A stretch of DNA of 64,000 nt, from positions 1-64,000 of the forward strand of contig NW_027489003.1 in assembly GCF_050948215.1 (NCBI RefSeq), given 5' to 3'. The translations under genes were made by a program, and so were the position numbers. A model generated the notes under the pieces. The model was not told the DNA's origin and searched no databases. It saw only the letters and a list, made by a program, of their open reading frames with translations. Source of the stretch: Halictus rubicundus (taxonomy: Eukaryota; Arthropoda; Insecta; Hymenoptera; Halictidae). Positions 25,171-39,939 of this stretch are shown here, piece after piece. The number at the start of each line of letters is the position of its first letter. Position 1 is the first letter of the stretch.

Positions 25171-27089
25171 TCCTCTATCCTAACCTATCCCCTATCCAAT
25201 CTTCTATCCCATCCTATCCTCTATCCTATCCTATTCTCTATCCTATCCTATCCTCTATCCTATCCTATCCTCTATCCTATAATATCCTCTATCCTATCCT
25301 ATCCTCTATCCTATCCTATCCTCTATCCTATCCTATCCTCTATCCTATCCTATCCTCTATCCTATCCTATCGTCTATCCCATCGTCTATCCTATCCTATC
25401 GTCTATCCTATCCTCTATCCTGTCCTATCCTCTATCCTGTCCTATCCTCTATCCTATCCTATCCTCTATCCTATCCTATCCTCTATCCTATCCTCTATCC
25501 TATCCTCTATCCTATCCTATCGTCTATCCTATCGTCTATCCTATCCTCTATCCTATCCTATCCTCTATCCTATCCTATCCTCTATCCTATCCTATCCTCT
25601 ATCCTATCCTATCTTCTATCCTATCCTATCCTCTACCCTATCAAATCCCCTATCCTATCCTCTATCCTATCCTATCCTGTATCCTATCCAATCCTCTATC
25701 CTATTCTATCATCTATCATCAATCCTATCCTTTCCTGTATCCTATCCAATCCTCTATCCTATCCTATCCTCTATCCTATCCTGTCCTCTATCCTATCCTA
25801 TCCTCTATCCTATCCTGTCCTCTATCCTATCCTATCCTCTATCCTATCCTCTATCCTATAATATCCTCTATCCTTTCAAATCCCCTATCCTATCCTCTAT
25901 CCTATCCTATCCTGTATCCTATCCAATCCTCTATCCTATCCTATCATCTATCATCAATCCCATCCTTTCCTGTATCCTATAAAATCCTCTATCCTATCAA
26001 ATCCCCTATCCTATCCTCTATCCTATCCTATCCTGTATCCTATCCTATCGTCTATCCTATCCTCTATCCTATCCTATCCTCTATCCTATCCTATCCTCTA
26101 TCCTATCCTATCCTCTATCCTATCCTATCGTCTATCCTATCCTCTATCCTATCCTATCCTCTATCCTATCCTATCCTCTATCCTATAATATCTACTATCC
26201 TATCCTATCCCCTATCCTATCCTCTGTCCTATCCTATCCTCTATCCTATCCTATCCTCTATCCTATCAAATCCCCTATCCTATACTCTATCCTATCCTAT
26301 CATCTATCCTCTATCCTATCCAATCCTCTATCCTATCCTATCCTCTATCCTATCCTATCCTCTATCCTATCCGATCCTCTATCCTATCCTATCCTCTATC
26401 CTATCCTATCCTCTATCCTAACCTATTCTCTAACCTATCCTCTATCCTATCCTCTATCCTATCCTATCCTCTATCCTATCCTATCCTCTATCCTATCCTA
26501 TCCTCTATCCTATCCTATCCTCTATCCTATCCTATCCTCTATCCTATCCTATCCTCTATCCTATCCTATCCTCTATCCTATCCTATCCTCTATCCTATCC
26601 TATCCTATCCTCTATCCTATCATATCCTCTATCCTATAATATCCTCTATCCTATCCTATCCTCTATCCAATCCTCTATCCTATCCTCTATCCTATCCTAT
26701 CTTCTGTCCTATCCTATCCTCTATCCTATCAAATCCCCTATCCTATCCTCTATCCTATCCTATCCTCTATCCTATCCTATCCTCTATCCTATCCTATCTT
26801 CTATCCTATCATATCCTCTATCCTATCAAATCCCCTATCCTATCCTCTATCCTATCCTATCCTCTATCCTATCATATCCTCTATCCTATAATATCCGCTA
26901 TCCTATCCTATCCTCTATCCAATCCTCTATCCTATTATATCCTCTATTCTATCCTATCCTGTATCCTATCAAATCCCCTATCCTATCCTCTATCCTATCC
27001 TATCATCTATCCTCTATCCTATCCAATCCTCTATCCTATCCTATCCTCTATCCTATCCTATCCTCTATCCTATCCTATCCTCTATCCTA

Positions 27090-30000
27090 TCATATCCTCT
27101 ATCCTAACCTATTCTCTATCCAATCCTCTATCCTATCCTCTATCCTATCCTATCCTCTATCCTATCCAATCCTCTATCCTATCCTATCCTCTATCCTATC
27201 ATATCCTCTATCCTAACCTATCCCCTATCCAATCCTCTATCACATCCTATCCTCTATCCTCTATCCTATCCTCTATCCTATCCTATCCTCTATCCTATCC
27301 TATCCTCTATCCTATCCTATCCTCTATCCTATCCTATTCTCTATCCTATCCCATCTTCTATCCTATCCTATCCTCTATCCTATCAAATCCCCTATCCTAT
27401 CCTCTATCCTATCCTATCCTGTATCCTATCCAATCCTCTACCCTATCCTATCATCTATCATCAATCCTATCCTTTCCTGTATCCTATTCAATCCTCTATC
27501 CTATCCTATCCTCTATCCTATCCTATCCTATCCTCTATCCTATCCTATCCTCTATCCTATCCTATCCTCTATCCTATCCTATCCTCTATCCTATCCTCTA
27601 TCCTATCCTCTATCCTATCCTATCTTCTATCCTATCCTTTCCTCTATCCTATCCTATCCTCTATCCTATCCTCTATCCTATCCTATCCTCTATCCTATCC
27701 TATCCTCTATCCTATCCTATCCTCTATCCTATCCTATCCTCTATCCTATCCTATCCTCTATCCTATCCTATCCTCTATCCTATCCTATCGTCTATCCTAT
27801 CCTCTATCCTATCCTATCCTCTATCCTATCCTATCCTCTATCCTATCCTATCCTCTATCCTATAATATCCGCTATCCTATCCTATCCTCTATCCAATCCT
27901 CTATCCTATTATATCCTCTATTCTATCCTATCCTGTATCCTATCAAATCCCCTATCCTATCCTCTATCCTATCCTATCATCTATCCTCTATCCTATCCAA
28001 TCCTCTATCCTATCCTATCCTCTATCCTATCCTATCCTCTATCCTATCCTATCCTCTATCCTATCATATCCTCTATCCTAACCTATTCTCTATCCTATCC
28101 TCTATCCTATCCTCTATCCTATCCTATCCGCTATCCTATCCAATCCTCTATCCTATCCTATCCTCTATCCTATCATATCCTCTATCCTAACCTATCCCCT
28201 ATCCAATCCTCTATCACATCCTATCCTCCATCCTCTATCCTATCCTCTATCCTATCCTATCCTCTATCCTATCCTATCCTCTATCCTATCCTATCCTCTA
28301 TCCTATCCTATTCTCTATCCTATCCCATCTTCTATCCTATCCTATCCTCTATCCTATCAAATCCCCTATCCTATCCTCTATCCTATCCTATCCTGTATCC
28401 TATCCAATCCTCTATCCTATCCTATCATCTATCATCAATCCTATCCTTTCCTGTATCCTATCCAATCCTCTATCCTATCCTATCCTCTATCCTATCCTAT
28501 CCTATCCTCTATCCTATCCTATCCTCTATCCTATCCTATCCTCTATCCTATCCTATCCTCTATCCTATCCTATCCTCTATCCTATCCTCTATCCTATCCT
28601 ATCTTCTATCCTATCCTTTCCTCTATCCTATCCTATCCTCTATCCTATCCTCTATCCTATCCTATCCTCTATCCTATCCTATCCTCTATCCTATCCTATC
28701 CTCTATCCTATCCTATCCTCTATCCTATCCTATCCTCTATCCTATCCTATCCTCTATCCTATCCTATCCTATCCTCTATCCTATCCTATCCTCTATCCTA
28801 TCCTATCGTCTATCCTATCCTCTATCCTATCCTATCCTCTATCCTATCCTATCCTCTATCCTATCCTATCCTCTATCCTATCCTAGCCTCTATCCTATCC
28901 TATCCTCTATCCTATCATATCCTCTATCCTATAATATCCTCTATCCTATCCTATCCTCTATCCAATCCTCTATCCTATCCTATCCTCTATTCTATCCTAT
29001 CCTGTATCCTATCAAATCCCCTATCCTATCATCTATCCTATCCTATCGTCTATCCTATCCTATCCTCTATCCTATCCTATCGTCTATCCTATCGTCTATC
29101 CTATCCTATCCTCTATCCTATCCTATCCTCTATCCTATCCTATCCTCTATCCTATCCTATCCTCTATCCTATCCTATCCTATCCTCTATCCTATCAAATC
29201 CCCTATCCTATCCTCTATCCTATCCTATCATCTATCCTCTATCCTATCCAATCCTCTATCCTATCCTATCCTCTATCCTATCCTATCCTCTATCCTATCC
29301 TATCCTCTATCCTATCATATCCTCTATCCTATCCTGTCCTCTATCCTATCCTATCCTCTATCCTATCCTATCCTCTATCCTATCCTATCCTCTATCCTAT
29401 CCTATCCTCTATCCTATCCTATCCTCTATCCTATCCTATCCTCTATCCTAACCTATTCTCTAACCTATCCTCTATCCTATCCTCTATCCTATCCTATCCT
29501 CTATCCTATCCTATCCTCTATCCTATCCAATCCTCTATCCTATCCTATCCTCTATCCTATCATATCCTCTATCCTAACCTATCCCCTATCCAATCCTCTA
29601 TCACATCCTATCCTCTATCCTATCCTATCCTCTATCCTATCCTGTCCTCTATCCTATCCTATCCTCTATCCTATCCTATCCTCTATCCTATCCTATCCTC
29701 TATCCTATCCTATCCTCTATCCTATCCTATCCTCTATCCTATCCTATCCTCTATCCTATCCTATCCTCTATCCTATCCTATCCTCTATCCTATCCTATCC
29801 TCTATCCTATCCTATCCTATATCATATCCTATCCTCTGTCCTAACCTATTCTCTATCCTATCCTCTATCCTATCCTCTATCCTATCGTATCCTCTATCCT
29901 ATCCTATCATCTATCCTATCCTATCCTCTATCCTATCCTATCGTCTATCCTATCCTATCCTCTATCCTATCATATCGTCTATCTTATCCTCTATCCTATC

Positions 30001-33000
30001 CTATCCTACCCTCTATCCTATCCTATCCTCTATCCTATCCTATCTTCTCTCCTATCCTATCTTCTATCCTATCCTATCCTCTATCCTATCAAATCCCCTA
30101 TCCTATCCTCTATCCTATCCTATCCTGTATCCTATCCAATCCTCTATCCTATCCTATCATCTATCATCAATCCTATCCTTTCCTGTATCCTATCCAATCC
30201 TCTATCCTATCCTATCCTCTATCCTATCCTCTCCTCTATCCTATCCTATCCTCTATCCTATCCTCTATCCTATAATATCCTCTATCCTATCAAATCCCCT
30301 ATCCTATCCTCTATCCTATCCTATCTTCTATCCTATCCTATCCTCTATCCTATCAAATCCCCTATCCTATCCTCTATCCTATCCTATCCTCTATCCTATC
30401 CTATCCTCTATCCTATCCTATTCTCCATCCTATCCTATCCTCAAGCCTATCCTATCCTCTATACTATAATATCATCTATCCTAGCCAATCCTCTATCCTA
30501 TCCTCTATCCTATCCTATCCTCTAGCCTATCCTATCCTCTATCCTATCCTCTCCTCTATCCTATCCTATCCTCTATCCTATCCTCTATCCTATAATATCC
30601 TCTATCCTATCAAATCCCCTATCCTATCCTCTATCCTATCCTATCCTCTATCCTATCATATCCTATATCCTATAATATCCTCTATCCTATCCTATCCTCT
30701 ATCCAATCCTCTATCCTATCCTATCCTCTATTCTATCCTATCCTGTATCTTATCAAATCCCCTTTCCTATCATCTATCCTACCCTATCGTCTATCCTATC
30801 CTATCCTCTATCCTATCCTATCGTCTATCCTATCGTCTATCCTATCCTATCCTCTATCCTATCCTATCCTCTATCCTATCCTCTATCCTATCCTATCTTC
30901 TATCCTATCCTTTCCTCTATCCTATCCTATCCTCTATCCTATCCTCTATCCTATCCTATCCTCTATCCTATCCTATCCTCTATCCTATCCTATCCTCTAT
31001 CCTATCCTATCCTCTATCCTATCCTATCCTCTATCCTATCCTATCCTATCCTCTATCCTATCCTATCGTCTATCCTATCCTCTATCCTATCCTATCCTCT
31101 ATCCTATCCTATCCTCTATCCTATCCTATCCTCTATCCTATCCTAGCCTCTATCCTATCCTATCCTCTATCCTATCATATCCTCTATCCTATAATATCCT
31201 CTATCCTATCCTATCCTCTATCCAATCCTCTATCCTATCCTATCCTCTATTCTATCCTATCCTGTATCCTATCAAATCCCCTATCCTATCATCTATACTA
31301 TCCTATCGTCTATCCTATCCTATCCTCTATCCTATCCTATCGTCTATCCTATCGTCTATCCTATCCTATCCTCTATCCTATCCTATCCTCTATCCTATCC
31401 TATCCTCTATCCTATCCTATCCTCTATCCTATCCTATCCTCTATCCTATCCTATCCTCTATCCTATCCTATCCTCTATCCTATCCTATCCTCTATCCTAT
31501 CCTATCCTCTATCCTATCCTATCCTCTATCCTATCCTATCCTATCCTCTATCCTATCAAATCCCCTATCCTATCCTCTATCCTATCCTATCATCTATCCT
31601 CTATCCTATCCAATCCTCTATCCTATCCTATCCTCTATCCTATCCTATCCTCTATCCTATCCTATCCTCTATCCTATCATATCCTCTATCCTATCCTGTC
31701 CTCTATCCTATCCTATCCTCTATCCTATCCTATCCTCTATCCTATCCTATCCTCTATCCTATCCTATCCTCTATCCTATCCTATCCTCTATCCTATCCTA
31801 TCCTCTATCCTATCCTATCCTCTATCCTATCCTGTCCTCTATCCTATCCTATCCTCTATCCTATCCTATCCTCTATCCTATCCTATCCTCTATCCTATCC
31901 TATCCTCTATCCTATCCTATCCTCTATCCTATCCTATCCTCTATCCTATCCTATCCTCTATCCTATCCTATCCTATATCATATCCTATCCTCTGTCCTAA
32001 CCTATTCTCTATCCTATCCTCTATCCTATCCTCTATCCTATCGTATCCTCTATCCTATCCTATCATCTATCCTATCCTATCCTCTATCCTATCCTATCGT
32101 CTATCCTATCCTATCCTCTATCCTATCATATCGTCTATCTTATCCTCTATCCTATCCTATCCTACCCTCTATCCTATCCTATCCTCTATCCTATCCTATC
32201 TTCTCTCCTATCCTATGTTCTATCCTATCCTATCCTCTATCCTATCAAATCCCCTATCCTATCCTCTATCCTATCCTATCCTGTATCCTATCCAATCCTC
32301 TATCCTATCCTATCATCTATCATCAATCCTATCCTTTCCTGTATCCTATCCAATCCTCTATCCTATCCTATCCTCTATCCTATCCTCTCCTCTATCCTAT
32401 CCTATCCTCTATCCTATCCTCTATCCTATAATATCCTCTATCCTATCAAATCCCCTATCCTATCCTCTATCCTATCCTATCTTCTATCCTATCCTATCCT
32501 CTATCCTATCAAATCCCCTATCCTATCCTCTATCCTATCCTATCCTCTATCCTATCCTATCCTCTATCCTATCCTATTCTCCATCCTATCCTATCCTCAA
32601 GCCTATCCTATCCTCTATACTATAATATCATCTATCCTAGCCAATCCTCTATCCTATCCTCTATCCTATCCTATCCTCTAGCCTATCCTATCCTCTATCC
32701 TATCCTATCCTCTATCCTATCATATCCTATATCCTATAATATCCTCTATCCTATCCTATCCTCTATCCAATCCTCTATCCTATCCTATCCTCTAGCCTAT
32801 CCTACCCTCTATCCTATCCTATCCTCTATCCTATCCTATCCTCTATCCTATCCTATCGTCTATCCTATCGTCTATCCTATCCTATCCTCTATCCTATCCT
32901 ATCCTCTATCCTATCCTATCCTCTATCCTATCCTATCCTCTATCCTATCCTATCCTATCCTCTATCCTATCAAATCCCCTATCCTATACTGTATCCTATC

Positions 33001-36000
33001 CTATCATCTATCCTCTATCCTATCCAATCCTCTATCCTATCCTATCCTCTATCCTATCCTATCCTCTATCCTATCCTATCCTCTATCCTATCCTATCCTC
33101 TATCCTATCCTATCCTCTATCCTATCCTATCCTATCCTCTATCCTATCAAATCCCCTATCCTATACTGTATCCTATCCTATCATCTATCCTCTATCCTAT
33201 CCAATCCTCTATCCTATCCTATCCTCTATCCTATCCTATCCTCTATCCTATCCTATCCTCTATCCTATCATATCCTCTATCCTAACCTATTCTCTATCCT
33301 ATCCTCTATCCTATCCTCTATCCTATCCTCTATCCTATCAAATCCCCTATACTATCCTCTATCCTATCCTATCCTCTATCCTATCATATCCTCTATCTAT
33401 AATATCCGCTATCCTATCCTATCCTCTATCCAATCCTCTATCCTATCCTATCCTCTATTCTATCCTATCCTGTATCCTATCAAATCCCCTATCCTATCAT
33501 CTATCCTCTATCCTATCCAATCCTCTATCCTATCCTATCCTCTATCCTATCCTATCCTCTATCCTATCCTATCCTCTATCCTATCATATCCTCTATCCTA
33601 ACCTATTCTCTATCCTATCCTCTATCCTATCCTCTATCCTATCCTATCCTCTATCCTATCCAATCCTCTATCCTATCCTATCCTCTATCCTATCATATCC
33701 TCTATCCTAACCTATCCCCTATCCAATCCTCTATCACATCCTATCCTCTATCCTATCCTATCCTCTATCCTATCCTATCCTCTATCCTATCCTATGCTCT
33801 AACCTATCCAATCCCCTATCATATCCTATCCTCTATCCTATCCTATTCTCTATCCTACCCCATCTTCTATCCTATCCTATCCTCTATCCTATCAAATCCC
33901 CTATCCTATCCTCTATCCTATCCTATCCTGTATCCTATCCAATCCTCTATCCTATCCTATCATCTATCATCAATCCTATCCTTTCCTGTATCCTATCCAA
34001 TCCTCTATCCTATCCTATCCTCTATCCTATCCTATCCTATCCTATCCTCTATCCTATCCTATCCTCTATCCTATCCTCTATCCTATCCTATCCTATCTTC
34101 TATCCTATCCTATCCTCTATCCGATCAAATCCCCTATCCTATCCTCTATCCTATCCTATCCTCTATCCTATCCTCTATCCTATCCTATCCTCTATCCTAT
34201 CCTATCCTCTATCCTATCCTATCGTCTATCCTAACCTATTCTCTAACCTATCCTCTATCCTATCCTCTATCCTATCCTATCCTCTTATCCTATCCTATCC
34301 TCTATCCTATCCTATCCTCTATCCTATCCTATCCTCTATCCTATCCTATCCTCTATCCTATCCTATCCTCTATCCTATCCTATCCTATCCTATCCTCTAT
34401 CCTATCCTATCCTCTATCCTATCCTATCGTCTATCCTATCCTCTATCCTATCCTATGCTCTAACCTATCCAATCCCCTATCATATCCTATCCTCTATCCT
34501 ATCCTATTCTCTATCCTATCCCATCTTCTATCCTATCCTATCCTCTATCCTATCAAATCCCCTATCCTATCCTCTATCCTATCCTATCCTGTGTCCTATC
34601 CAATCCTCTATCCTCTCCTATCATCTATCATCAATCCTATCCTTTCCTGTATCCTATCCAATCCTCTATCCTATCCTATCCTCTATCCTTACCTATCCTA
34701 TCCTCTATCCTATCCTATCCTCTATCCTATCCTCTATCCTATCCTATCCTATCTTCTATCCTATCCTATCCTCTATCCTATCCTATCCTCTATCGTATCC
34801 TCTATCCTATCCTATCCTCTATCCTATCCTATCCTCTATCCTATCCTCTATCCTATCCTATCTTCTATCCTATCCTATCATCTATCCTCAATCCTATCCT
34901 ATCCTCTATCCCATCCTATCCTCTATCCTATCCTATTCTCTATCCTATCCTATCCTCTATCCTATCCTATCCTCTATCCTATAATATCCTCTATCCTATC
35001 CTATCCTCTATCCAATCCTCTATCCTATCCTATCCTCTATTGTATCCTATCCTGTATCCTATCAAATCCCCTATCCTATCCTCTATCCTATCCTATCGTC
35101 TATTCTATCCTTCCCGTATCCTATCCAATCATCTATCCTATCCTATCCTCTATCCTATCCTATCCTCTATCCTATCCTATCCTCTATCCTATCCTATCCT
35201 CTATCCTATCCTATCCTCTATCCTATCCTATCCTCTATCCTATCCTATCCTCTATCCTATCCTATCGTCTATCCCATCGTCTATCCTATCCTATCGTCTA
35301 TCCTATCCTCTATCCTATCCTATCCTCTATCCTATCCTATCGTCTATCCTATATTATCCTCTATCCTATCATATCGTCTATCCTATCCTCTATCCTATCC
35401 TATCCTCTATCCTATCCTATCCTCTATCCTATACTGTATCCTATCCTATCATCTATCCTCTATCCTATCCAATCCTCTATCCTATCCTATCCTCTATCCT
35501 ATCCTATCCTGTGTCCTATCCAATCCTCTATCCTCTCCTATCATCTATCACCAATCCTATCCTTTCCTGTATCCTATCCAATCCTCTATCCTATCCTTTC
35601 CTCTATCCTTACCTATCCTATCCTCTATCCTATCCTATCCTCTATCCTATCCTCTATCCTATCCTATCCTATCTTCTATCCTATCCTATCCTCTATCCTA
35701 TCCTATCCTCTATCCTATCCTCTATCCTATCCTATCCTCTATCCTATCCTATCCTCTATCCTATCCTATCGTCTATCCTATCCTCTATCCTATCTTATCC
35801 TCTATCCTATCCTATCTTCTATCCTATCCTATCATCTATCCTCAATCCTATCCTATCCTCTATCCTGTCCTATCCTCTATCCTATTCTATCCTCTATCCT
35901 ATCCTATCCTCTATCCTAACCTATTCTCTATCCTATCCTCTATCCTATCCTCTATCCTATCCTATCCTCTATCCTATCCAATCCTCTATCCTATCCTATC

Positions 36001-36660
36001 CTCTATCCTATCATATCCTCTATCCTATAATATCCTCTATCCTAACCTATCCCGTATCCAATCCTCTATCCCATCCTATCCTCTATCCTATCCTATTCTC
36101 TATCCTATCCTATCCTCTATCCTATCCTATCCTCTATCCTATAATATCCTCTATCCTATCCTATCCTCTATCCAATCCTCTATCCTATCCTATCCTCTAT
36201 TCTATCCTATCCTGTATCCTATCAAATCCCCTATCCTATCCTCTATCCTATCCTATCGTCTATTCTATCCTTCCCGTATCCTATCCAATCCTCTATCCTA
36301 TCCTATCCTCTATCCAATCCTCTATCCTATCCTATCCTCTATTCTATCCTATCCTGTATCCTATCAAATCCCCTATCCTATCCTCTATCCTATCCTATCG
36401 TCTATTCTATCCTTCCCGTATCCTATCCAATCCTCTATCCTATCCTATCCTCTATCCTATCCTATCCTCTATCCTATCCTATCCTCTATCCTATAATATC
36501 CTCTATCCTATCCTATCCTCTATCCAATCCTCTATCCTATCCTATCCTCTATTCTATCCTATCCTGTATCCTATCAAATCCCCTATCCTATCCTCTATCC
36601 TATCCAATCCTCTATCCTATCCTATCCTCTATCCTATCATATCCTCTATCCTATAATATC
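27090..36660 (+). repeat. Long higher-order block, copy B
   Basis: This is the second copy of the block at 13.0-25.2 kb, shorter by about 2.5 kb. Similarity is high. A 136-codon open frame at 32215 differs by a single residue from the one at 20881 (Pro for Ser early in the frame). The frames opening at 23240 and 34591 share a long amino-terminal part. Private single-base changes include an extra T near 34285 and a lost C near 33396. Conserved cassette order over about 10 kb implies a segmental duplication or large unequal exchange within the array. Confidence 0.75.
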
Positions 36661-37379
36661 CTCTATCCTAACCTATCCCCTATCCAATCCTCTATCCCAT
36701 CCTATCCTCTATCCTATCCTATTCTCTATCCTATCCTATCCTCTATCCTATCCTATCCTCTATCCTATAATATCCTCTATCCTATCCTATCCTCTATCCA
36801 ATCCTCTATCCTATCCTATCCTCTATTCTATCCTATCCTGTATCCTATCAAATCCCCTATCCTATCCTCTATCCTATCCTATCCTCTATCCTATCCTATC
36901 CTCTATCCTATCCTATCCTCTATCCTATCCTATCGTCTATCCCATCGTCTATCCTATCCTATCGTCTATCCTATCCTCTATCCTATCCTATCCTCTATCC
37001 TATCCTATCGTCTATCCTATCCTATGCTCTATCCTATCATATCGTCTATCCTATCCTCTATCCTATCCTATCCTCTATCCTATCCTATCCTCTATCCTAT
37101 CCTATCCTCTATCCTATCAAATCCCCTATCCTATCCTCTATCCTATCCTATCCTCTATCCTATCCTATCCTCTATCCTATCATATCCTCTATCCTAACCT
37201 ATTCTCTATCCTATCCTCTATCCTATCCTCTATCCTATCCTATCCTCTATCCTATCCAATCCTCTATCCTATCCTATCCTCTATCCTATCATATCCTCTA
37301 TCCTAACCTATCCCCTATCCAATCCTCTATCACATCCTATCCTCTATCCTATCCTATCCTCTATCCTATCCTATCCTCT

Positions 37380-38900
37380 ATCCTATCCTATGCTCTAACC
37401 TATCCAATCCCCTATCATATCCTATCCTCTATCCTATCCTATTCTCTATCCTATCCCATCTTCTATCCTATCCTATCCTCTATCCTATCAAATCCCCTAT
37501 CCTATCCTCTATCCTATCCTATCCTCTATCCTATAATATCCTCTATCCTATCCTATCCTCTATCCAATCCTCTATCCTATCCTATCCTCTATTCTATCCT
37601 ATCCTGTATCCTATCAAATCCCCTATCCTATCATCTATCCTCTATCCTATCCAATCCTCTATCCTATCCTATCCTCTATCCAATCCTATCCTCTATCCTA
37701 TCCTATCCTTCTATCCTATCATATCCTCTATCCTAACCTATTCTCTATCCTATCCTCTATCCTATCCTATCCTCTATCCTATCCAATCCTCTATCCTATC
37801 CTATCCTCTATCCTATCATATCCTCTATCCTAACCTATCCCCTATCCAATCCTCTATCACATCCTATCCTCTATCCTATCCTATCCTCTATCCTATCCTA
37901 TCCTCTATACTATCCTATGCTCTAACCTATCCAATCCCCTATCATATCCTATCCTCTATCCTATCCTATTCTCTATCCTATCCCATCTTCTATCCTATCC
38001 TATCCTCTATCCTATCAAATCCCCTATCCTATCCTCTATCCTATCCTATCCTGTATCCTATCCAATCCTCTATCCTATCCTATCATCTATCATCAATCCT
38101 ATCCTTTCCTGTATCCTATCCAATCCTCTATCCTATCCCATCCTCTATCCTATCCTATCCTATCCTCTATCCTATCCTATCCTCTATCCTATCCTATCCT
38201 CTATCCTATCCTATCCTCTATCCTATCCTATCCTCTATCCTATCCTATCCTCTATCCTATCCTATCCTCTATCCTATCCTATCCTCTATCCTATCCTATC
38301 CTCTATCCTATCCTCTATCCTATCCTATACTCTATCCTATCCTATCCTCTATCCTATCCTATCCTCTATCCTATCAAATCCCCTATCCTATCCTCTATCC
38401 TATCCTATCCTCTATCCTATCATATCCTCTATCCTATAATATCCGCTATCCTATCCTATCCTCTATCCAATCCTCTATCCTATCCTATCCTCTATTCTAT
38501 CCTATCCTGTATCCTATCAATCCCCTATCCTATCATCTATCCTCTATCCTATCCAATCCTCTATCCTATCCTATCCTCTATCCTATACTATCCTCTATCC
38601 TATCCTATCCTCTATCCTATCATATCCTCTATCCTAACCTATTCTCTATCCTATCCTCTATCCTATCCTCTATCCTATCCTATCCTCTATCCTATCCAAT
38701 CCTCTATCCTATCCTATCCTCTATCCTATCATATCCTCTATCCTAACCTATCCCCTATCCAATCCTCTATCACATCCTATCCTCTATCCTATCCTATCCT
38801 CTATCCTATCCTATCCTCTATCCTATCCTATGCTCTAACCTATCCAATCCCCTATCATATCCTATCCTCTATCCTATCCTATTCTCTATCCTATCCCATC
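37380..38900 (+). repeat. Local 0.53 and 1.44 kb duplications
   Basis: The distinctive variant TATGCTCTAACCTATCC occurs near 37389, 37917 and 38829, giving offsets of about 528 and 1,440 bp. It is followed each time by AATCCCCTATCATATCC and then CCCATCTTCTATCC. The same cassette lies near 11326, 22456, 23103, 33793 and 34457. These copies are recent local amplifications inside the array. Confidence 0.65.
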
Positions 38901-39939
38901 TTCTATCCTATCCTATCCTCTATCCTATCAAATCCCCTATCCTATCCTCTATCCTATCCTATCCTGTATCCTATCCAATCCTCTATCCTATCCTATCGTC
39001 TATCCTAACCTATTCTCTAACCTATCCTCTATCCTATCCTCTATCCTATCCTATCCTCTATCCTATCCTATCCTCTATCCTATCCTATCCTCTTCCTATC
39101 CTATCCTCTATCCTATCCTATCCTCTATCCTATCCTATCCTCTATCCTATCCTCTATCCTATCCTATCCTATCTTCTATCCTATCCTATCCTCTATCCTA
39201 TCAAATCCCCTATCCTATCCTCTATCCTATCCTATCCTCTATCCTATCCTATCCTCTATTCTATCCTCTATCCTATCCTATCCTCTATCCTATCCTATCC
39301 TCTATCCTATCCTATCGTCTATCCTAACCTATTCTCTAACCTATCCTCTATCCTATCCTCTATCCTATCCTATCCTCTATCCTATCCTATCCTCTATCCT
39401 ATCCTATCCTCTATCCTATCCTATCCTCTATCCTATCCTATCCTCTATCCTATCCTATCCTCTATCCTATCCTATCCTCTATCCTATCCTATCCTCTATC
39501 CTATCTATCGTCTATCCATCGTCTATCCTATCCTATCGTCTATCCTATCCTCTATCCTATCCTATCCTCTATCCTATCCTATCGTCTATCCTATCCTATC
39601 CTCTATCCTATCATATCGTCTATCCTATCCTCTATCCTATCCTATCCTCTATCCTATCCTACCCTCTATCCTATCCTATCCTCTATCCTATCCTATCTTC
39701 TATCCTATCCTATCTTCTATCCTATCCTATCCTCTATCCTATCAAATCCCCTATCCTATCCTCTAGCCTATCCTATCCTCTATCCTATCCTATCCTCTAT
39801 CCTATCCTATCCTCTATCCTATCCTATCCTCTATCCTATCCTATCTTCTATCCTATCCTATCCTCTATCCAATCCTCTATCCTATCCTATCCTCTATCCT
39901 ATCCTATCCTCTATCCTATCCTATCCTCTATCCTATCCT

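Noticed and set aside
23240..25982. Open frames of 642 and 601 codons, and similar ones at 34591, 35040, 47406, 57202 and 59200
   Set aside because: They are translations of TATCC satellite. Starts are chance ATG triplets in variants, and ends are chance TAA or TAG variants. Copies move with the higher-order repeats because the DNA is duplicated.
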